A stretch of DNA of 8,097 bases, taken from NCBI GenBank assembly GCA_002591625.1, contig PCDB01000001.1, forward strand, positions 28,077 through 36,173, read 5' to 3'. The first letter of the stretch is position 1, and every line of letters starts with the position of its first letter. The position numbers were made by a program, and so were the translations under genes. Shown in pieces: positions 1 to 7,021 of this stretch. Under the pieces are notes generated by a model. That model worked only from the letters and a program-made list of their open reading frames with translations, did no database searches and had not been told where the DNA came from. This DNA comes from Porticoccaceae bacterium. GTDB taxonomy: Bacteria > Pseudomonadota > Gammaproteobacteria > Pseudomonadales > Porticoccaceae.

Positions 1-27
1 CAGTCAAATCCCTTAAACTTCGTATGA
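1..27 (+). CDS. Possible 3' end of an upstream gene, partial
   Basis: Reading from base 1, the plus strand gives eight codons (QSNPLNFV) followed by TGA at 25-27. This stop overlaps the ATG of the acyl-CoA synthetase at 24-26 in the ATGA arrangement typical of translationally coupled genes. The synthetase has no clear Shine-Dalgarno sequence upstream, which fits re-initiation after an upstream stop. Eight residues are far too few to recognise a family, and any open frame could end this way, so this is an inference from the overlap alone. Confidence 0.25.
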   Translation, partial: QSNPLNFV

Positions 28-1592
28 GCAGAATTCCAGAGAAAGAAACTTTGCTAGAAATATTTCAGTGGCGTGTTAAGCAGTCTTCAGATGATGTTGC
101 TTTTAAATTTAATGACCATGAAATGACATATGGAGAATATGACCTAAAAGCAAATCAAGTGGCTAATGGGTTCATTAAAAGCGGTTGTTTACCCAACTCA
201 CGAATCGCTGTATTAGCAAAAAACTCTGTTGTGTATGCAGAGATTCTTTTTGGGAGTCTGAAATCAAGAACGGCACTCGTGGGCTTGAATTGGAGGTTAG
301 CCGGGGCTGAGGTCGTCTTTATTGTTAACGACTCGAGAAGTGAAATCCTATTTGTAGGCAAAGAGTTCTATCCATTGGTCGATCAGATAAAGCATAAGTT
401 TAATCACGTAAAACAGATCATTGCCATAGATTACAAGCATGATGATTGGGAAAATTATGATGCTTGGAAAAACTCGTTTGACGACTCAGAACCAGGGCTA
501 GATGGTTATGCCGATGACGACGTCATTCAACTTTATACCTCTGGCACAACTGGTCTACCTAAAGGAGTCCGGCTAACCAACAAAAATATCAATCGCGCTA
601 CACCGATGGTTGAGGAGACGTGGGGAAAGGATTGGCATGAAAAATCAGTTAATTTTATCCTCTCACCACTGTTTCATATTGCAGGGTCAAATATTGTCCT
701 AATGGGAGTAGTTTTCGGCTGTAAAAATATTGTTATTCCGGAACCAAACCCAGAGAAAATTTTACATTTGATTCAAACTGAAAAAATAGAAACGGCCTTC
801 ATGGTTCCTGCATTAATCCAGTTCATTTTGAATCATCCTGATGCGGCCAAAACTGATTTCTCGTCGTTACGACAAATTGTTTATGGCGCCTCACCTATTT
901 CTGAAGATACTCTTCTCAGAGCAGTTGAAGTAATGGGATGTGAGTTTTGGCAAGTATACGGCCTAACCGAGACCTCAGGTATTGGGACAACGCTCGCACC
1001 AGAATGTCATGATCCCTCATCTGGCAAACTCAGATCTTGTGGCAAGAAGTATAGTGGCGTCGATATTAAAATCGTTGACCAGAAGGGTGCCGAAGTTTCT
1101 CCCGGTGAGGTGGGTGAAATAACGATAAAATCTTCAGTGGTTATGAAGGGCTATTGGAACAGGGATGAAGCAAATAAGGAATCAATAATTGATGGGTGGT
1201 TCTACAGCGGAGATGCAGGGTACTTTGATGAGGATGGTTTCCTATTCATATATGATCGTGTGAAAGACATGATTATCTCTGGGGGCGAAAATATTTATCC
1301 GGCTGAAGTAGAGAATGCATTAATGCATCACCCTGATGTCATTGACGCAGCAGCAGTTGGAGTGCCAGATGATAAGTGGGGAGAGACTGTAAAGGGCTTC
1401 GTTGTCCTTAAAAAAGATTCAAAGGTGCGTGAATCAGACATTATTGCCGCAACAAAGAATTTGATAGCCTCCTACAAGTGTCCCTCTTCGATAAACTTTA
1501 TTTCCGAGATGCCGAGAAACCCATCAGGAAAAATTCTTCGACGAGAATTAAGAGCGCCTTTTTGGGAGGATGAAAAAAGGAATGTTTCTTAA
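24..1592 (+). CDS. AMP-forming acyl-CoA synthetase (FadD-like, class I adenylate-forming)
   Basis: Activates a carboxylic acid, probably a fatty acid, to acyl-CoA through an acyl-adenylate; expected to be cytoplasmic or membrane-associated. The 522 residues carry the whole ANL-superfamily motif set: the phosphate-binding loop YTSGTTGLPKG at 171-181, YGLTETSG at 312-319, YSGDAG at 394-399, the hinge and A8 region DRVKDMIISGGENIYPAE at 411-428, and the C-terminal PRNPSGKILRREL, whose catalytic lysine is K503. Length and motif spacing match compact FadD-like ligases such as mycobacterial FadD13. The substrate cannot be read from the sequence. ATG at 24 is chosen by family N-terminus, but the frame stays open to base 3 and no good ribosome site is visible, so a start outside the window is possible. 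It is the only plus-strand gene and converges on the thiolase gene, so it is transcribed separately from the acyl-CoA operon to its right. Confidence 0.93.
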   Translation: MSRIPEKETLLEIFQWRVKQSSDDVAFKFNDHEMTYGEYDLKANQVANGFIKSGCLPNSRIAVLAKNSVVYAEILFGSLKSRTALVGLNWRLAGAEVVFIVNDSRSEILFVGKEFYPLVDQIKHKFNHVKQIIAIDYKHDDWENYDAWKNSFDDSEPGLDGYADDDVIQLYTSGTTGLPKGVRLTNKNINRATPMVEETWGKDWHEKSVNFILSPLFHIAGSNIVLMGVVFGCKNIVIPEPNPEKILHLIQTEKIETAFMVPALIQFILNHPDAAKTDFSSLRQIVYGASPISEDTLLRAVEVMGCEFWQVYGLTETSGIGTTLAPECHDPSSGKLRSCGKKYSGVDIKIVDQKGAEVSPGEVGEITIKSSVVMKGYWNRDEANKESIIDGWFYSGDAGYFDEDGFLFIYDRVKDMIISGGENIYPAEVENALMHHPDVIDAAAVGVPDDKWGETVKGFVVLKKDSKVRESDIIAATKNLIASYKCPSSINFISEMPRNPSGKILRRELRAPFWEDEKRNVS

Positions 1593-1636
1593 AATAAACG
1601 TCCAAGTGTTAAAATACCCTCTAAAAATGCAGATTA

Positions 1637-1677
1637 AACTTCCCCCCAAAAAAAGCAGATTTTGGTGGTGGAAAGTT
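1637..1677 (-). terminator. Hairpin between convergent genes, candidate terminator
   Basis: An imperfect inverted repeat lies between the convergent synthetase and thiolase genes and overlaps the thiolase TAA. The inner stem is CCAAAA / TTTTGG around the loop AAAGCAGA; it continues outward with GG/CC pairs broken by single T bulges, and closes with AACTT / AAGTT. On the minus strand the hairpin is followed by an AT-rich stretch with a TTTTT run some bases further on, not an immediate U-tract, so terminator strength is uncertain. No U-tract follows on the plus strand. Confidence 0.4.
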
Positions 1678-2965
1678 ACCTTTCAATAATAGCTACAACA
1701 CCCTGACCACCAGCAGCGCAAATGGAAATGAGCCCGCGGCCCGAACCTTTCTGGGCAAGAACCTTTGCCAATGTTGCGACTATACGAGCGCCAGTTGCGG
1801 CGAAGGGGTGGCCTGTGGCAAGAGAACTGCCATTGACGTTGAGTTTTGATCGATCAATTTTTCCCAGTGGCTGTTTCAGTCCCAGCCGATCTTTGCAAAA
1901 ACTGTCGTCTTCCCAAGCTTTAAGAGTGCACAACACTTGAGCCGCAAAAGCTTCATGAATTTCGTAATAATCGAAATCTTGCAATGTCAATCCAGCGCGG
2001 TCCAGCATTCGAGGTACAGCATAGGCTGGCGCCATTAGAAGTCCTTCTTTTTTATCGTAGAAGTCCACCGCAGCAACTTCGCTGAAGGTTAGATAAGCAA
2101 GTATCGGAAAATTTTTTCCCTGCGCCCAATCTTCACTGGCGAGCAGCACTGATGAAGCACCATCGGTTAGAGTGGTTGAATTTCCAGGAGTCAACGTACC
2201 TTGATTTGGCGCCACCTTTTTGTCAAAGCATGGTTTGAGATTACGGAGTTTTTCGATGCTCAAGTCATCGCGTAGATTATTGTCTCGATTGCAACCGTTG
2301 AAAGCAGTCATCAAGTCAGTAAACAACCCTTGGTCATAGGCTCGAACGAGTTTCTGGTGGCTGGCTAAGGCAAACTGATCTTGTTTTTCCCGAGAAATCT
2401 GCCACTCTATGGCCATCAGCTCGGCGTGCTCGCCCATGGATAGACCAGTTCGCGGCTCTCCGTTACGAGGGAAGACCGGTTTGAACAACATAGAGGGTCT
2501 CAGTTTTGATAGGATCGACAATCTTTTGCCGGTGCTTTTTGCGCCATTGACCTCGAGTAAAATGCGTCGCATTTTTTCATTGATCGCGATGGGTGCATCT
2601 GATGTTGTATCAACACCACACGCAATTCCGCTTTCTATCTGACCCAGTGCAATTTTATTGGCTATCAAAATACAGGCTTCAAGGCCGGTTCCACAAGCTT
2701 GTTGAAGATCAAATGCCGGCGTCTCCGGTGCTAGGGTTGTTGACAAAGTACTTTCCCTAACCAAATTAAAATCTTTGGAGTGCTTCATTATAGCACCGCC
2801 CGCAACTTCACCGATCAATTCATTATGCAAACTGAAACGATCCGCCAAACCCTGCAGGGTGGCAGTCAACATCTCATGGTTAGAAGCTTTACTGTAAACG
2901 GTATTAGAACGAGCAAACGGTATTCGATTGCCGCCGATAACCGCTACACGTCGGGTTTCTATCAT
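1676..2965 (-). CDS. Thiolase / acetyl-CoA C-acyltransferase (FadA2/FadI-like)
   Basis: Catalyses thiolytic cleavage of 3-ketoacyl-CoA to acetyl-CoA and a shortened acyl-CoA, or the reverse Claisen condensation; cytoplasmic. The 429-residue protein has the nucleophilic cysteine C91 in QQACGTGLEA, the HEAFA motif with H337, NGSSLATGHPFAATGAR with catalytic H386, and the C-terminal ICAAGGQG with proton-shuttling C416. The active site is therefore intact. Length is slightly above the 390-400 of short biosynthetic thiolases and fits the FadI/FadA2 type. ATG at 2965 is supported by an AAAAAAGG ribosome site (2974-2981) eight bases upstream. It is the last gene of the reductase-hydratase-thiolase operon, 14 bases after the hydratase stop. 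Degradative or synthetic direction and chain length cannot be decided from the sequence. Confidence 0.93.
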   Translation of the reverse strand: MIETRRVAVIGGNRIPFARSNTVYSKASNHEMLTATLQGLADRFSLHNELIGEVAGGAIMKHSKDFNLVRESTLSTTLAPETPAFDLQQACGTGLEACILIANKIALGQIESGIACGVDTTSDAPIAINEKMRRILLEVNGAKSTGKRLSILSKLRPSMLFKPVFPRNGEPRTGLSMGEHAELMAIEWQISREKQDQFALASHQKLVRAYDQGLFTDLMTAFNGCNRDNNLRDDLSIEKLRNLKPCFDKKVAPNQGTLTPGNSTTLTDGASSVLLASEDWAQGKNFPILAYLTFSEVAAVDFYDKKEGLLMAPAYAVPRMLDRAGLTLQDFDYYEIHEAFAAQVLCTLKAWEDDSFCKDRLGLKQPLGKIDRSKLNVNGSSLATGHPFAATGARIVATLAKVLAQKGSGRGLISICAAGGQGVVAIIER

Positions 2966-2979
2966 GTTTATGACCTTTT

Positions 2980-3840
2980 TTATGAGTAACTGAGTTTCCC
3001 ACGCAAATGTGGCTCTTCACCTTTGCTGTCCCGCAACTCGAATTGCGCACTCCGAGCGCTTCGACGGCTCCAAAGACTTGCAACCCCAGGCAGATAAATT
3101 GGACGTTTAAATTCAACGACAGCAGTTGCCTGGTCAATTTGCTCTTCTGGCAGCAAAGCACTTAATGCCCGTGCTTTGCTCCACATACCGTGGGCGATGG
3201 CACGCTTAAAACCGAAGGCTTTCGCTGTTAAAGCGCTTAGATGGATTGGATTAACATCCCCAGATACTTTTCCATATCGCCTGCCGATATTTCTCGGGGC
3301 GGAAAAAACAGCCTGGCGTGACAAGACAAACTCGGGGGCTAATATGCTTTTATAATTCTCGCCCACAGGCTGACTTATCCCGCGGCAAAGCGTGCTTTGA
3401 ATCGCCTGCCAAACAAGTTCATTATCACGTAATATCTGGAATTCTAGATTGAACATCTGTCCTTTCTCATGGCTGATCAAGTCCCCCATCCTCAATTCCA
3501 CTCTCAAATCATCGCCAACATACAAAGGTTTGTGCTGTTCAATCCGGTTAGCAAGATGCACCATCCCAATAGCCGACCATGGACAATATTGGGAACCCAA
3601 AAATTCCATCATTAGACTAAAGGTCAAAATCTGCGGATAGATAAAAGGCACGCCATGCGACTCTTTGAATCCACAAACTGCGCGATACTTATTAAGGTGT
3701 CCATCGTCCAGAACTACGTTGGATGCCACATAGCAAATCTCTGGAAGGACCTCGACTGAAACCCGTTTTTTTCGAGAGCGCAACAGGCGCAGAACCGCTC
3801 CGAGCTGAGTGCTAGGTGAGTTGATCTCTACTATTTTCAT
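2980..3840 (-). CDS. MaoC-family double-hotdog (R)-enoyl-CoA/3-hydroxyacyl hydratase (HtdX-like)
   Basis: Expected to interconvert trans-2-enoyl and (R)-3-hydroxyacyl thioesters (CoA or ACP). The 286 residues fit two tandem hotdog folds. The C-terminal half holds the R-hydratase signature GRRYGKVSGDVNPIH followed by AFGFKRAIAHGMW, giving the catalytic pair D195 and H200. The N-terminal half (about 40-150) lacks the motif, as is usual for the structural repeat in this family. Size and layout match mycobacterial HtdX (about 280 residues). ATG at 3840 is preceded by GGGAG eight bases upstream. It sits 3 bases after the FabG4-type reductase stop and 14 bases before the thiolase, so the three are almost certainly cotranscribed. 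This suggests that it takes the (R)-3-hydroxyacyl product of the reductase, or feeds it in the opposite direction. Confidence 0.9.
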   Translation of the reverse strand: MKIVEINSPSTQLGAVLRLLRSRKKRVSVEVLPEICYVASNVVLDDGHLNKYRAVCGFKESHGVPFIYPQILTFSLMMEFLGSQYCPWSAIGMVHLANRIEQHKPLYVGDDLRVELRMGDLISHEKGQMFNLEFQILRDNELVWQAIQSTLCRGISQPVGENYKSILAPEFVLSRQAVFSAPRNIGRRYGKVSGDVNPIHLSALTAKAFGFKRAIAHGMWSKARALSALLPEEQIDQATAVVEFKRPIYLPGVASLWSRRSARSAQFELRDSKGEEPHLRGKLSYS

Positions 3841-3843
3841 AGT

Positions 3844-5253
3844 TCACGCTCCCAACAAGCTCTGCCCGCAGACACGGACTATGTTGCCTGTTACTCCGCC
3901 GGAAGCCGGATTGGCAAACCAAGCGACCGCCTCTGCTACATCCTGGGGCTGACCTCCTTGATGCATTGAGTTTAAGCGACGTCCGGCTTCGCGGATGCCG
4001 AAAGGTATGACAGCGGTCATTTGTGTTTCGATAAAACCCGGTGCCACGGCGTTGATTGTTATGTCATGCTGCGCAAGTGAGGGCGCCAAACTCTGGACCA
4101 TGCCAATCACGCCAGCTTTAGAAAAGGCATAGTTAGCTTGACCTAAGTTACCGGCAATGCCGGAGATGGAAGAAACACAAACAATACGGCCACTTTTATT
4201 GAGCGCCCCAGATTCGAGTAAGGCATCATTAATACGCTCTTGTGTCGACAAATTGACGTCCACCACAGAATTCCATATTTCAGCTCTCATATTAGCAAGT
4301 GTCTTGTCGCGAGTGATTCCGGCATTGTGCACCACCACATCCCAACCCCCGTCTGCCTGTGCTGCGGTGACCAAAGTATCGGGAGCGGCAGAGTGGGTTA
4401 GATCCAAGGCAAGGGCCGAGCCATCAAGTTTTGCCGCAACCTTTTCAATATCGATTTGAGCTTGGGGAATATCTAAACAGACTACCTTGGCACCGTCCCG
4501 CGCCATGACTTCAGCAATGGCGGCACCGATGCCTCTTGCAGAACCAGTGACCAAAATCTTTTTACCTTTTAGAGGCACTGACCAGTCGGCTGGGTCCCTG
4601 GCTGCTTTTTTGGCTCCCCCAATATGAACTACTTGGCCTGAAACGTAAGCCGAGCGTGGCGAGAGCAAAAATCGCAAGGTGGATTCAATATGATTTTCGG
4701 CACCCTCAGCGACATAAACCAACTGAGCGGCGACGCCGCGCTTAATTTCCTTGCCCAAAGAGCGCATCAGGCCCTCCAATCCTCGCTGCACCGTGGCTTT
4801 GCGCGCGTCCTGACATTGCTCAGGTGGTCTCCCGAAAACAATTATCCGACCGCAGTTTAAAATAGATCGAGCACTGTCATGGAAAAAGCGATGCAGAACC
4901 GCTGATTCGGAGCTGTCACCAATACCTGTGGCATCGAACACCAATGCCTTAACCTTTTCACTTTGCTTCCCTTTGGTCTCCCACCGTCCGGTTATCAGCC
5001 CAGCGTCATTCGCTATTTTAAGCCACTGGGGAGTCTGGGCATGAAACAGGGTTTGTGTTTTCATTGACTGAAAAAGCGTTGCCAATGTCTCTAATAACGC
5101 CGGATCGCCGCCACTACCAAGCAGCACAGAGCCGTTAATGACTGGTTGTTCTGGCTCATAGCGCTCTAAAAATTCCGGACGAGGCATGCCCAACATGTTG
5201 GTTAGACGAGCACCAAATCCACCATTGGCAAAATTTAGATATGAATCTTTCAT
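3844..5253 (-). CDS. fabG: High-molecular-weight 3-ketoacyl-CoA/ACP reductase (FabG4-type)
   Basis: Reduces 3-ketoacyl thioesters to (R)-3-hydroxyacyl thioesters. The chosen 469-residue form has two Rossmann-like domains: a degenerate N-terminal one (about 1-225), typical of the FabG4 subgroup, and a catalytic SDR domain (about 229-469) with TGSARGIG at 236-243, NAG at 310-312, catalytic S362, and Y375 and K379 in the NYAFSK motif. The tail (GFIETQMTA, GRRLNS, QGGQP, RVCGQ and terminal GA) closely resembles Mycobacterium FabG4 (Rv0242c) as I recall it. FabG4 is known to prefer NADH and to accept CoA substrates. The frame extends to a GTG at 5373 (509 residues), but those extra 40 residues have no family counterpart, and the ATG at 5253 begins the conserved N-terminus with a GGA 7-9 bases upstream. 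It is the first gene of the operon; the 215 bases upstream probably hold its promoter. Confidence 0.92.
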   Translation of the reverse strand: MKDSYLNFANGGFGARLTNMLGMPRPEFLERYEPEQPVINGSVLLGSGGDPALLETLATLFQSMKTQTLFHAQTPQWLKIANDAGLITGRWETKGKQSEKVKALVFDATGIGDSSESAVLHRFFHDSARSILNCGRIIVFGRPPEQCQDARKATVQRGLEGLMRSLGKEIKRGVAAQLVYVAEGAENHIESTLRFLLSPRSAYVSGQVVHIGGAKKAARDPADWSVPLKGKKILVTGSARGIGAAIAEVMARDGAKVVCLDIPQAQIDIEKVAAKLDGSALALDLTHSAAPDTLVTAAQADGGWDVVVHNAGITRDKTLANMRAEIWNSVVDVNLSTQERINDALLESGALNKSGRIVCVSSISGIAGNLGQANYAFSKAGVIGMVQSLAPSLAQHDITINAVAPGFIETQMTAVIPFGIREAGRRLNSMHQGGQPQDVAEAVAWFANPASGGVTGNIVRVCGQSLLGA

Positions 5254-5468
5254 CGGATTTCCAAAGTTAATCAAAATAGTTGCTGAAGGATATAGATAAT
5301 ACGACGCCACCGATTTTGAGGCTATGTAATAAAATGTTTTGAGGGATGATTGTCTATTTATCCTTATAACCACCCCTCACACTAGGCGCGAAGCCATCGA
5401 CGATGTTCATAAACGTCACTAAATTAATCTTTAAAACTACCTTTTTAATTTGAAAAGATTTTGAGAAC
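5254..5468 (-). promoter_or_regulatory. Upstream region of the fabG-hydratase-thiolase operon
   Basis: This gap between the fabH-like stop and the reductase ATG is the only large space in the minus-strand series, so an operon promoter is expected here. A TATTAT (-10-like) lies on the minus strand at 5296-5301, but no convincing -35 stands at the right distance. A weak imperfect inverted repeat with GACG/CGTC ends at 5399-5417 could be a regulator site. Both are too weak to assign. No small gene is seen in it. Confidence 0.3.
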
Positions 5469-6593
5469 CTAACCTATTTTCCTGAGAATTACACTTCCAA
5501 CCGAATATCCGGCCCCAAAAGAACATAAAACTCCAATTTCGCCGTTTTTCATGTCTTCACTATATAAAGAGAAGGCTATTATCGAACCCGCTGACGAAGT
5601 GTTTGCATAATCCTGCAGGATATTTGGTTGCTCATGCATTTCTGGAACTCGTCCTAAAACTTTCTTTCCAATAAGATCATTCATACTTTTATTGGCCTGG
5701 TGAAGCCATAATCTTCTGATGTCGTCAATTTTGATTTTCTCAGCGTCAACATGATCAATGATTAATTGACTCACCAACGGGACAACCTCTTTAAAGACTT
5801 TCCTTCCTTCCTGCATAAACAAAAGATCCCTGTCTAAAGGAGAAGATTTTTTAGCGTTATTCAAGAACCCGAAATTATTTCTTATATTATTTGAAAATTT
5901 AGTAAGGCATTTAGTTGAGAGTATTTCAAAAGAATTCTTCGATCGAGCTGTCTCTTTGCTTTCAAGAATCATAGCGGTGCAGACATCTCCGAAGATGAAA
6001 TGACAATCACGATCTTTAAAATCAAGATGTCCCGAGCAAATTTCGGGATCTACTATAAGAATCGTTTTAGCGCTTCCTGATCGGATCATATCAGCGGCAG
6101 CTTGCAGTGCGAAAGTGGCTGAAGAACAAGCCACATTCATATCAAAGGCAAAGCCTTTTATTCCTAATAATGCTTGAACTTCTATGGAGATGGCAGGGTT
6201 TGCTGTTTCAAGGTTTGAACAAGCCGTAATAACCGCATCAATGTCATTAGCTTTCTTACCAGCGCGTTCCATTGCTTTTTTTGCTGCTTTTAACGACATT
6301 TCGGCAAGAATTGATGGTTCATCATTGCTTCTTCTCTGTAAAATTGGATGCATAATATTCGGATCAAGAATGCCTTTCTTATCCATTACAAACCTGTTTT
6401 TAATGCCGGATGCGTTAAAAATAAATTCTGCATCTGACAATTCCAATTCAACTTTATTTCCTTGCGTTATATCGTCCTTATTAACCAAGTTATAACTTTC
6501 AGCATAGGAATTATAAGCCTTTACCAATTCTTGATTTGTTATCGACTCTTCTGGCGTAAAAACACCTGTGCCACTGATCACAATTTGTTTCAT
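5469..6593 (-). CDS. fabH: Beta-ketoacyl-ACP synthase III family, PA3286 (FabH2)-like
   Basis: Predicted to condense an acyl-CoA primer with malonyl-ACP to give a 3-ketoacyl-ACP; cytoplasmic. The 374 residues carry the intact KAS III triad: C156 in MNVACSSATF, H298 in WLHQAN and N331 in YANTSSAGS, plus the C-terminal SFGAGYSVGSVILRK. Length is longer than housekeeping FabH (about 317), and the internal stretch TKFSNNIRNNFGFLN (231-245) and the opening ISGTGVFTP match the Pseudomonas PA3286 branch, which is known to use octanoyl-CoA and so links beta-oxidation to fatty acid synthesis. Octanoyl specificity here is inference. ATG at 6593 is preceded by AGGGA at five bases. It lies upstream of the FabG4-type operon on the same strand but is separated by about 215 bases and is visibly more AT-rich, so cotranscription is possible but not shown. 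Confidence 0.9.
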   Translation of the reverse strand: MKQIVISGTGVFTPEESITNQELVKAYNSYAESYNLVNKDDITQGNKVELELSDAEFIFNASGIKNRFVMDKKGILDPNIMHPILQRRSNDEPSILAEMSLKAAKKAMERAGKKANDIDAVITACSNLETANPAISIEVQALLGIKGFAFDMNVACSSATFALQAAADMIRSGSAKTILIVDPEICSGHLDFKDRDCHFIFGDVCTAMILESKETARSKNSFEILSTKCLTKFSNNIRNNFGFLNNAKKSSPLDRDLLFMQEGRKVFKEVVPLVSQLIIDHVDAEKIKIDDIRRLWLHQANKSMNDLIGKKVLGRVPEMHEQPNILQDYANTSSAGSIIAFSLYSEDMKNGEIGVLCSFGAGYSVGSVILRKIG

Positions 6594-6679
6594 TGTTATC
6601 CCTAATATCGTTCATGAGCAGTTTCTGTTTAATTCTTAATTTGCCAGTTTCCTAATTTAACTGCGTCATTACCAGTAAT

Positions 6680-6937
6680 CTATTCACTTACGAAAAAATT
6701 TTCAGAAAAAGTGTCTTCAAACACCCCTCCTTTCCTTACAAGTCTGCCTTTACCGCTATATTGACCCCCATCGAAGTCTCCCCCGCAAGATTCCACTACT
6801 TCATCACCATAGGTACAAGTGATTTTCTCATTTCCTTGGGGATACGGAGCATGATAAGGGTATTCTTCTGGATTGTTCACATTGCACTCAGAGGAAATAA
6901 CAGACCCCCTCGTAGTTATGAGTAATAACTTTCTCAT
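6680..6937 (-). CDS. Small hypothetical protein with one MORN-like repeat, possibly decayed
   Basis: An 85-residue frame of unknown function. The C-terminal part, GKGRLVRKGGVFEDTF (about 63-78), follows the MORN repeat pattern of a GxG turn, then a glycine, an aromatic residue and F; the preceding ITCTYGDEVVESCGGDF is like the lead-in of secreted MORN proteins. The first nine residues (MRKLLLITT) look like the start of a signal peptide, but the expected hydrophobic core is interrupted by Arg-Gly, and no clear cleavage site follows. AGGA sits only two bases before the ATG, which is closer than usual. Other frames across the first 50 bases are also open, so a frameshift in the 5' part is possible. 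It lies 84 bases after the MBL-fold gene and 86 bases before the FabH-like gene. It may be a remnant of a longer MORN protein; treat as a weak call. Confidence 0.45.
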   Translation of the reverse strand: MRKLLLITTRGSVISSECNVNNPEEYPYHAPYPQGNEKITCTYGDEVVESCGGDFDGGQYSGKGRLVRKGGVFEDTFSENFFVSE

Positions 6938-7021
6938 AATCCTCGTCTGGACGATTTTTTGATGAATCTTTTTTCAAATAAACCAAAAATTAATTTCTAT
7001 CTCCTCTGAGTAAAAATAAAT

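Noticed and set aside
2409..2642. Plus-strand open frames inside the thiolase, hydratase and reductase genes
   Set aside because: They lie fully antisense to genes with complete catalytic motifs and encode no recognisable domain.
5254..5373. N-terminal 40-codon extension of the reductase from GTG
   Set aside because: It has no family counterpart, and the ATG at 5253 begins the conserved FabG4 N-terminus with acceptable ribosome-site spacing.
5426..5460. AATCTTT / AAAGATT inverted repeat after the fabH-like gene as a terminator
   Set aside because: The stem is short and almost entirely A-T, with a 21-base loop and no GC clamp; such pairs are expected by chance in AT-rich DNA.
6943..6954. Short palindrome TCGTC-TG-GACGA just upstream of the small MORN-like frame
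   Set aside because: Arms of five bases with a two-base loop are too small for a credible terminator or operator, and they overlap the presumed ribosome site.
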